64,000 nucleotides of DNA, taken from NCBI GenBank assembly GCA_932294295.1, contig OW028581.1:13304162-13368161 (forward strand), read 5' to 3'. This document shows positions 54,569-64,000 of the stretch, piece after piece. The notes beneath the pieces are model-generated. The model was not told where the DNA came from. It saw only the letters and a list, made by a program, of their open reading frames with translations, and ran no database searches. The translations under genes were made by a program, and so were the position numbers. Source of the DNA: Alitta virens (lineage: Eukaryota; Annelida; Polychaeta; Phyllodocida; Nereididae). How positions within the stretch are numbered: position 1 is the stretch's first letter; every line of letters starts with the position of its first letter.

Positions 54569-55312
54569 CTGGAGAAGATCAACAATAAGATTCTTGAGTG
54601 ATTACATGTCTCTAATTCATAAATTCATACTGGAGATGGAGTAGGGACCACTTAAGTATTGACCATAATTTTCACACATGTTGCAGCTCAAAAGCAGCGG
54701 GGGGCGGGATGGGGGGGGGGGAGGAAAGATGCTCCACATTTGCTCTGCCCATTTATTTAAAGTTACTTTGAAACATATATGCTGTGCTGCAGCAAAAAAC
54801 CCTCTGCGATTCCCACATCACTAAGAAAACTTGCTGGTCTAAAAAAAAGTGGTTGCAACGCTTTCACGCTGTTCAGCAGGCAAGTCTTTTGATGAATCAC
54901 CACGTCTGATTGGCTCAACGGCTGTTAAATTAATTGTTTTTTGATTCTGTGCTTTGACCACTTTCATAGTTGTTCACAAGTCATTATACAAAAAAAGAAA
55001 ATTTTTGAACAGTGTGGAAATGGTCGAAGCACGGATGCGATTTCAGGTAAGGTTTTCTTAGTGCACATAATACACATGCAGGCGCTATTGAGTATCTGTC
55101 CGATGGGCGGGTGGACATGCGGGGGCGCAATACATTTGTTTCCTAAGAAAAACTCTTAATACTAATGCCCTTGAGCTGGCTTTCCATAGCCTTTCCATAC
55201 GTGTGTTAGTATTGTAGGCCCCTGGGAGTGGGGATGTTCGTCAAAAGCCTCTAAGTCCAACTAAATTGATATTTACAGTATCTGATTGCTATTGCTGATA
55301 GTAATAAACAGT

Positions 55313-55712
55313 TACAAGGTGCCTAAAAACTTGCACCAGGCATCTCCTCTTTCGGGATAGCTCTAGGTTACTCAAATGCTTATGAATTCTTTTAAACTTT
55401 TGCCACATTTAGTTAGGGGTATAGCAATTGGTCATTGTGATATTTTTGATCTTATAATGTCAGACAATATCAGTATCTGAATTATAGAGATGGTTCATGC
55501 TGCAGGGCTTGTCCTGAGTGACACACATCACAGAAGTCAAATGTCTGTCTGTCTAGTTGCAGAAAGTTTACAAATTAGAGATTTCCTAGTTACTACACCT
55601 CTGAAGCCACAGAAAATATAATATTTGCACAGAATCCTCCTTCAATGTTTTTTTAAATGTGCATATATATATCATGGTATTAGATGATAAGAAGGTTGGT
55701 TCCAGTTTTGAT
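55313..55712. mobile_element. Truncated inverted copy of the 50.6-kb mariner-type element
   Basis: Read in reverse complement, this segment matches about 51,180-51,575. It starts at a decayed terminus (AAGGTGCCTAAAAACTTGCA) and ends near TTGGTTCCAGTTTTGATTC. Many substitutions indicate an older copy. Confidence 0.75.
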
Positions 55713-57190
55713 TCTCGACGGCTTCCAGGAGTAACTCGTCGAGTTGTAGGAGTAACTCGCCGAGTTGTAGGAGTAACTCGCAGGGTTGTGCGATAGACTC
55801 GCCGGATTCTGAAGAAGTAAAGCAAGGTAGCTACGACAGTCCCGGGAAAGTCGGCGAGTCTCTCGTAGAACCCGGCGAGTCACTCGTCGAATGATATTTT
55901 GTACATGCAGCGCAGCGGAGGGGGTTGTATATATTTTAAAAGGCTGCTGCTCCCCTAATATTTGTCCGATTTTCGTCAAAAAAGACTGGATTGTAATATA
56001 GTTCATACTTATTCCATACGTGTTTTCGGATCAAAAATAGATCGAATATTAAGCGAGATATTCTATATTATATAATAAGCATATAAATCTATCTGTCTCT
56101 CTAAACTATATCTATCTATCTATCTACATATCTACATATTTAACTATCTACATTAAAGAACAGCGATTAATGTTGGGGGCGTTTTTGACAAGAATATTCT
56201 TGTTTTTGCCAAGTATACCTTATTAATTTTCCTCATCTTATCTATTATATACTGCCATGCTGCAGGAAACACAAGGGTGCTGGACGGATGCTTTTCTCTT
56301 TGGCATTTTAGAAGTATATCATTATAGGCATTACATATATATATATATATAGTCAATTACAATTCAGTATGACACTGGGACACTTTTTAGAGACAGTAAA
56401 TTCCAAGAGTATATACAGGTTTAGAAGAAGATAGATGAATGAGAAAGCATATAAAGCTGCCTAATATTTGGTCTATTTTCGATGCAAAAACATGTATGGA
56501 ATCAGTATGAACTATACTACAATTCAGTCTTTATTTGACAAAATCGGACTAATATTAGAGGAGCAGCAGCCTTTTAAAGAAGCGCTCAGCCCTTCCTGCA
56601 TTGATACAGTCACGAGGACGCTTGCAGGAGCACCAGTTTGCAGCCTATACCTGCCTTTTCAGACAAATATCTCGCCTAATATTTGGTCTATTTTCGATCC
56701 GAAAACACGTATGGAATCAGTATGAATCGTACTACAAGTCGTATTTATAGGGGAGCAGCAGCCTTTTAAAGTATATATACAACCCCCTCCCTGCCTACGC
56801 TGATGCTGATGCTGGTATAGCAGTCGGCAAGTCACCCGTGGAAGCCGTCGAGTCACCCGTACTACTCGTTGACTTACCCCTAGTACCCCTCAACAAGCCG
56901 TCGGGTTTACTACGGCTAAAATTAGGCACGGATAACTCGCCGACTTCCACGGGTAATCCGCCGACTTTTTGGACACCCGGGAGTTTGCCACAGGGGAGCC
57001 ATGCAAGCATGGCACACCCAGCTACCTCGCCCGAAACTCCCGGCTTGGCCACGAGTCCCAGGAGTCACTCAACGGGTATCGCCGGGTATCCAAGGGTAGC
57101 TGTCGGATAGGAGCCGGGAAGCGCGTTGTGTAACCGTTATATAATACTACGGGTTCACTACGACAAAACTGGCTATGTGAGATGGGGGCT
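55713..57190. repeat. Cluster of inverted repeats and minisatellites
   Basis: A GAGTTGTAGGAGTAACTCGC-type unit repeats at 55,725-55,800. A segment of about 120 bases at 55,935-56,060 recurs inverted at 56,455-56,585 and 56,680-56,790, sharing GGAGCAGCAGCCTTTTAAA. TATC microsatellites lie near 56,105. A GC-rich part with GTCGAGTCACCCGT units runs to 57,110. The right end (GGCTATGTGAGAT, 57,172) resembles the terminus of the 22.7-kb MITE, so this may be a larger, rearranged member of that family. Confidence 0.6.
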
Positions 57191-60100
57191 TTAGACCAGT
57201 TATTATTGACAACATTGAATTTTTCATGTCTAGAATTTAAAAGAAAAAGGAGAAATAGTAAAGGAAAACATTATATATACAACTGTTGCAAATGGGCCTA
57301 GTTTCGGGCTAATTAAACTATTTAGCCGAACAGGTAAGTAGACATGCGTACCTACACTACATTATAGTAGAATCACTATTAATTTTTTTTATATTTAATA
57401 GGCCGTAGGAGCGGCCCCGTAGGGGCCGCCCGTAGGGCTTTTATGACTAGAGATTGGCCAAAAACAAAATCTACTGTCATGCTATTCTCAGATGACCGGA
57501 TCGAACTATGTTGTCCTAATTAATCTGCGCGGCCATGATGCGCACAAAATAATAATGACCTACTTACACAAAAATCATTCTTTACTTAGGATTTTCCTGA
57601 CAAACTTGAAGAAACTCACGTTAGAACTCGGTTAATGACCATTTCTAGGTGATTCCAAGACTGGACAAGCAGTAGAACTATGGTTTTGAATGTTTCATGG
57701 GACATGATGGGAGCCATGTCCATTGCCATGAGGCTTGTCAACTAAATGAACGTTCGACCAATCAGAGTAGAGCTTATTTCTTTGCAAGGCCATTTTGCAA
57801 GGCAACGAGCTCTAACAGACTCTGTGATTGGCTGTGGCACTTAGGCCTTAGAAATTAATGCATAAGGCCTCATTGTTCATCAGTAAGACTACGCAAGCAA
57901 CGAGCAGAAGGGAATGAAATAAAGCTTAATTGCAGAAGGAAATATGAACTAACAGTAATGCAAACAACACCAACCTGCAGTCCATTGATAAGATATCAAT
58001 AAGGAAAGAGGAGGCCGTTATTTTCGGGAAAAGCCCTAAAATAGTACCAGGCTATAAATAGATGTGGGCGTGGCCTAATGCAAGCACGTACTTTTGTTTA
58101 CAAATGAATCTGTGTGTTGACAACTCGGTTTTGACAGCTTGCTGATAACCCGATTTTGATAGCTGATTAGTCAAATAGGTGCAGTTCGATTTCTCCTGTG
58201 TCAGAAAATGTTACCAACAGAAACAGCTTAATCTAGTGGATAACCATAATGATAACATCAATGACTTCAATACAACATTCAACACCAGTTGAATAAATCA
58301 CTTCAGTGAAATTGACCGCGACAGTGATGCTAATGAAACATCATGGGTTTTAAACATACAACAGAATATCAATGATGAATATGTATTTTCTGGATTTTGT
58401 TTAGACACTGAAATTTAATGTCACTAATTTTCATGCTATTTCCAATAAATGGCATGTGGTATGACAGTCGCTAACCATGTAGACCAAAATTGCTACTTAG
58501 GTATTTTCTGAAAACTGTTTGGTACAATAAATTTAAATACGTCTGAATTTCAGTCTTATACACTTTTCTGGTGTGACATGACAGTCGGTATCCAAACTAG
58601 TACCACAAATTAATTAATCAACCTTGCAAACATTATTTATTTATGTGGACTATATAACTATAACATTCACTTAAAGATAATATATGATAAACCTGAATAT
58701 ATTATCTTTAATATAAATATATTGTCTTTAGGTATATTTAATATCTATCTATATAAATACACAATTCATTGCATCAACAATGCAATTTAATTTAATTTTG
58801 TTATATAGAACAACCCTTAAGTCAGGGGCAGATCCAAAATTGTTTGCAGTGTTCCCTCTAATTTCTTATGCACAGTGATGTATTAGGCCAAGAAGGGGAG
58901 GGGGGCTAAGAACCCCCTAGTTCAGTTACTGGACTAAGAACCCCCCTTAAACCGCCCCCCCCCCCCATACCTTTGAATCTGCTACAGCTCTTAAAAAAAA
59001 GGGTATAAAAATGTATGCCATGGTACATGTACATGACACAGGATTATCCATGCGGCCCCTCATGCACATTGCATTATCATATTATATTTATTTTTTATAT
59101 ACACGAACAAGGCATTACCACTGTATATTACAATTCGATCGAGGGGCAGAGAGCTAATGCTGATTGGTGCAGGACATTGACAGTGACCCCGATATATATA
59201 CAGTCAATTACAATTCAGTATGACACTGGGACACTTTTTAGAGACAGTAAATTCCAATTAGGCCTAAGCAATCAATTTAGCCATTATTTTCAAAGGTCCA
59301 GAGTGGCCTACACCTGTACACCATGTACACGGCTAGATACAGACAACGGATGCCGGATAGCCTGTGCCTTTTGATCGTTTGCCTGGTGGTGCCTTATGGT
59401 AACATTGACATATTCATTGTTTTACAAAATTGATTGCTTTAACGAAATTTAATGTAGTGCTGTCAAGTTGCTGTCAGTGTCAGCGTGGTGTTCGATGCAA
59501 TGTAAAAGAAACCAACCAGTCTCGGAAGAGCGCGATCTCCAAATGCCAAAGGTGTTCTGGTAGTGTCTATTAAAGGTGGGTATTTCGCTGCTATTACTGT
59601 CGACATCATGGAGTGACTGCGACAATAAAGCAATGTAAAAAGAACTGGTAAAGGCCTGGGCGCAATGCCATAGCAACCAAGTAAACACGTCGTTGTGGGG
59701 AGGGAGGGGGGGGGGGGGGCGGTGTAAAATGCGGACCACGCAGATCATGCGGACCATGCTGGCCAGCGGTAAACCAACACAGGTCTCAGTCCCTGTGTCA
59801 GCAGATATTGCACAATGTACCACTTGGGTTGGGCAAGAGTTATCATATTTTCTGAAGGGGTTTTGGAGGTTGCAACCCCCCCTCCCCCTACTAGCCCCAT
59901 GGGACGGGCTTGCGTTGAGCAGTCTGTTTGGTAAACGAACTAGTTGCTTGGGTGTTTGATATATATATATATATATATATAGGCACATCTTTGAAACAAA
60001 GTGGACATTAAATGTTTTAGAAAAACACCTAATCAATTATGGCCAAATCTCATCAGCTCATATATAGGTATAATATTAGTTGAGATGTGTATGTTTAGAA

Positions 60101-61195
60101 ATTATTGAATTTTTTACGTTTTCACCATCACCATAATTTTTAGACATATTATGACAAATTTACAATCATGTAGGTGCAGTAGTGTCACTGTTCTGCTTCG
60201 GAAAAGAAAATTAATTAAAAAAAAAAAATTTCCCAATTCCATAAAACATATAGCTTAGACATGTCAATGAGATCAATGTGCATGGAACAGCCCTGCCTGC
60301 CCGGCTGACTGACACCTTTTGACCAAAGTAACTACAATACCTTCGGTAAAAGTATTTTGCGTTGACTCACAATTGTATGTGTTCCAGCTAAATTTTTTAA
60401 GTACAGAATGAGCTAATGACGCTTCATCAGCTGAGGTGCCCAAATGAAAGTTTTAGTGATCAAGGCTACAGTCTGTGGTTTGGTGGGAGTTGCGTAAAAC
60501 AGCATCATGCTTTGGAAAACTATATAATAGTATATAGATGATGGTGAACAATTCTGCATAATTCCCGTAAATCCAGCAAGTCTGGCAATTCCCAATAACT
60601 CCTTGTAAGTCCTGTAGCATTCAGCATTTCCCTTACATCCTGAACAAGTCCCACAAAATCCTACGTAATTCCCGCAAGTCTCATATTTCCCTGTGGTGTC
60701 CACAATAAGCCCCTGCTAAGTCCCATAAGTCCCGTATGTCCTGAATAATTCTGTAAAGTCCTACATAATTGCTGTAAATCCCATCAGTCCCTATGATAGC
60801 ATGCAATTCCCAATAAGCCCCGTAATGTTCTGCAATTCCTATACCTCCTTAATAACTCCACTAACTCCACCATCTCCATATGGGTCCCATGAGCATGTTA
60901 TATGACCAGCTGCCAGAGGCAGACGTAATGATGAGATGATAAGGCTTAGAACCCACACCATGTTACACATTTTCCCCATGGGTGGGTCTTTTACAAGGTT
61001 CAGCATAGATACAGAGTACAAGGCACCTCCAATTAAATGCCTCGTGTGATTGACATCGCCCTGGCCGGGGATCGAACCTGGGAGTCAGCAGTTCAGGGAC
61101 CTTCAGCAGAGCTGGCTAATCGTTATTTGGGATAAAGAGTAACACATGTGTTACTGAAACATTATTGCAAAATATTTACTTCTAAATTAATACAG
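57191..61195. other. Interval between RSPH14 and MED18; promoter-like CCAAT motifs and repeats
   Basis: The missing first exons of both divergent host genes may lie here. CCAAT motifs are seen at about 57,757 (GACCAATCAG) and inverted at about 57,821 (GATTGGCTG). A GCGGCCCC/GGGGCCGC hairpin is at 57,411-57,429. A 56-base segment at 59,202-59,257 is identical to 56,351-56,406. Poly-C and poly-G runs lie at 58,955 and 59,705. A degenerate AAGTCCTGTAATTCCC-like minisatellite runs from 60,560 to 60,840. A tRNA B-box remnant (GGGGATCGAACC, 61,067-61,078) marks a SINE piece. No gene is recognised. Confidence 0.45.
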
Positions 61196-63699
61196 GTTTT
61201 GTCTTCGAATCAAACGTTGCTCCTTTGCAAGAGTACCTCTTGCAGGGCAGTTTTTTGGACTCACAGGGCGAAGTAATCATCCATCGAATCATGGGAATTT
61301 GTGACGTCACCGATGCCAGGATAGAAAGTTTCCATTTTAAGGATCATGAAATGGTTTTCATTATGCGTAAGTGCAGTGCCAGCTCGTAAAATCCAACTTT
61401 GAATTCTCTGTAAGCAAATTGTAGAATGTCCTGTTGTGTATTTATCCCTGTGATTCATTAGTCAGGAGCACACCACCAGCAAATTTTACAAAGGCTGGCT
61501 ATAGCAGGCTGATATTCAGTTTCTATATATATGTTTCATAGACAATAGAGTTGAAAAGTTGTCAGTCTAGGAAACATTCATCTGTTATTCGTTTTTTCTG
61601 ACTTACCAGCTACTGCATAAGCACTGGTGCCAGCCAGCCCATTGATGATTATTTTCTAAGCCAGCCAGCCAAATAAATTCACCCAGCTAGCAACCATCTT
61701 AGCCAGCCAGCCAATTAAATTTACCCAGCTAGCAACTTATTTAGCCAGCTGACATTTCTCAGCATTTCTTCCCAGCCAGCTGAGTTCCAACTAAGCCTAC
61801 CACCCAGCTGTAAATTTTCCCCTAACTTTTCCAGCTGGTAGAGGCCTTTAATAATAAATAGCAAAAATGGAGGCAGGATGATTTAGGCTAATGATTGTCT
61901 GTATATTTTGTTATTATTTCTTCTGAAGTCTGTTTATGACTGAAAGTGGTAAAATAAATAGATCTAGAACGCCTTACCTACAGCTAGTATGGATCCAGCT
62001 CCTTAAGGACTTGTCAGCTGGCATATATACCAGCTGGGAATGATCCAGCTGGGAGACAGGTCTCAGAGTTACCTCCAGCTGGGAAGATTCCAGCCAGCTT
62101 TGATGAATAACAGATAAAAGTGAATAACAGGTCGTGGTGTGCTCCTAATCATTAGGTGCTGCAACACAGGTGTGGTGTTGCTTATGCAAACTCTCTTTAA
62201 ATTTATTCATGTTATTATATCTGCCTGTTTGTAGGAGGTACCACACCCGGAACACAACCTATTTATTTGCGAGTTCGTCGATCACTTGAGCATCCTGATA
62301 ACCCATGGTTAGTGAATATAGTGAATATGAAGTCTTTATATGAAAAATGAATCATTTTATTAACGATTCAATTGCTAATACATGTCATGATCCAGTCTAA
62401 TTCAACAAGACTGTGAACTGAGGAAATGTTATTAATATATAATATTGTTCAGTGTCATGGACAAAGTTTTGTTAAAAAAATATATTTATTCTAGATTGTG
62501 ATTTTATTATCTTTCTCACTTGTTCTCATCTTTTCAGGCATTTACGTTATATTGGAAACCCTGACATAGGTGACAAAAGTCGTCATACTCTTGTAAGAAG
62601 TTGTGTGGATGTCAGCACGTCGGAAAATGTTGTCACATTTCTTGAAGAGTTAGGCTTCAAGTAAGAACGCCCTACCTACATCTTTCAGTTGAAATACATA
62701 TTTTTTTTTCAATATATTTTCTATGAAGTCGTCAAATTTAAGGTTTATGACCGAAGTCACCATTTAATATTCTCACTTTTCTGCTATTAGAATTGACCAT
62801 GAATTCATGGCAGAAGGATACATGTTCAGGAAAGGAAGGATGAAGGTTATCATTTCAAAAATATTTAAGGTATGTTACATTTATGATGATGATGTCATCA
62901 GTTTGTAAGTTGTTATGGAACTTCCATGTAATGTGTTCGGACTGAGTAAATTGTCTGTTCTGTGAAGCTTTCAAAGTCAAAATGAGCATTGTTTTTTCTT
63001 ACTTATTTTTTTTTTTACAGAACAACCAACCAGGAAACCTCAAGGAGCAGTTGGAGCCAATATCTCATTCGTACCTTCTTGAATTGAGTATTGTCGCAGC
63101 TCAGGGCCAAGATAAAATACAAGATGATATGAAGAACTTCGCCGAACAGCTGAAACCGTATCCTTTTACTTGAATTCTGGAATCTATAAGTCATTTTCCC
63201 TTTATATATAGCTTATAATTGCTCAGAAATCATCAAGCTATTCTTAAAATTCATTTAACGATGCCCAGGCTCGAAAATGATTAACTACAATGTAGGTCAT
63301 CTAATACATTAAGTTTACACAACAATAATTTTGTGCTGTAATTTTACTAACCAGACTGTTATAAATATACAAATTGTGAACTAATAAGGCGTTGTTCATC
63401 TGCTAGAAATTCTAATATTGGACCACTTGAAAAATATCTTGTTTAAAATGTATTCTTCTGATATCAAGGTCAACATATCCTGAGGAATGGTGACATTGGC
63501 TTGACCAATGCTTTTGTTATAGTCTGAATCTATTGAGCATCGTGATTGGGGTGTTCCAGAACCTTTGACCATCGTGACTGATAGTCCTGAATGCATTTGT
63601 ATATTTCTGTGGCTCAATTGAACATTCTTTTCTTTAACCTTTTCAAGATTAGTGCAGCTGGAAAAGATAGATCATAAACGACTTCAAACCATGCCTTGA
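61196..63699 (+). CDS. MED18: Mediator complex subunit 18 (first coding exon not found)
   Basis: Exons are 61,196-61,366; 62,235-62,307; 62,538-62,660; 62,791-62,869; 63,021-63,157; and 63,648-63,699 with a TGA stop. All junctions are GT/AG with matching phases. The product is part of the Mediator head module, which links transcription factors to RNA polymerase II. Family hallmarks are EYLLQGSFLDSQ, DHEMVFIM, HLRYIGNPDIGDK, DHEFMAEGYMFRKG and DDMKNFAEQLKP, ending in LEKIDHKRL. The first visible exon has no Met before EYLLQG and enters in phase 1, so a short upstream exon with the ATG is missing. About 211 residues are covered, close to the family length. Confidence 0.92.
61630..62105. repeat. 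CCAGC-rich minisatellite in the first visible MED18 intron
   Basis: AGCCAGCCAGCCAA and CACCCAGCTAGCAAC alternate in imperfect units of about 43 bases, then scatter as CAGCTGG. No coding potential is seen. Confidence 0.7.
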
Positions 63700-64000
63700 A
63701 GAGGGTTCTTGCTACATTGCTTTGAAAATCATGGTGTTATCAAAAGACAGGATGCATTTTATTTTTGTAAACATTTTTATACATAGTGTATATTGAATGT
63801 CAGATAAATAATCTCAACAAAACTCTATGTGCGTTGATTGTAACATTGTATATTTGATTAAGCTCTATATTATCCTTTGGTTACTCTTTTAACTGGATAA
63901 TACATACATGGGTTTATCGCAAATTGTAATTTAATAACAGTGCCAAGGATAATTATATTATTTCTCAAAACAAAAAATTCTTGTAGAGATTTTTGTCATA

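Noticed and set aside
59449..60036. 195-codon minus-strand frame
   Set aside because: It spans a poly-C/G run and a TATA microsatellite and has no domain or splice support.

Overview
This is nuclear DNA from an animal, most likely a marine invertebrate. It is AT-rich and full of minisatellites, tRNA-derived SINEs and DNA transposon remnants. Two host genes with phase-matched introns sit at the right: RSPH14 (minus strand, 45.7-54.6 kb) and MED18 (plus strand, 61.2-63.7 kb). The species cannot be named from sequence alone. About half the window is two large virus-like mobile elements.

Region 1 (1 to about 16.6 kb) is most of a Maverick/Polinton (adintovirus-like) element whose left end lies outside the window. 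It carries a chromodomain integrase, penton-like and major capsid proteins, a basic core-like protein, an adenain-type protease and a protein-primed DNA polymerase B with an N-terminal zinc-finger array. Between protease and polymerase is an accessory block: a RING-type protein, a two-exon membrane glycoprotein, an overlapping gene pair whose first member is a CARD domain, and a three-exon small membrane protein. Neighbouring ORFs repeatedly overlap, in three places as ATGA. No packaging ATPase is visible in the window.

Region 2 (16.6-25.4 kb) is repeat-rich. A tandem duplication of about 2.4 kb combines a GGTGGCC-type minisatellite with a decayed non-LTR retrotransposon. A foldback DNA element follows at 22.69-23.15 kb.

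Region 3 (25,479-42,244) is a 16.8-kb LTR retrotransposon of the Gypsy (Metaviridae) type with nearly identical 1.27-kb LTRs and a 4-bp CTAT target duplication. Beyond gag, pol and an env-like fusion glycoprotein it carries two unexpected cargoes. One is a secreted leucine-rich-repeat protein between integrase and env. The other is a complete three-exon Ly6/uPAR (three-finger) gene on the opposite strand between env and the 3' LTR, with its own promoter-like region and a divergent exon-like ORF. The sense cargo has no introns and the antisense cargo has kept them, as expected for passage through a sense RNA. Pol and the LRR gene are frameshifted and env has an in-frame stop although the LTRs look very young.

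Region 4 (42.2-64 kb) holds the two host genes in divergent orientation, interspersed with SINE-like units, a mariner-type non-autonomous transposon with a second inverted copy, and an inverted-repeat cluster at 55.7-57.2 kb.
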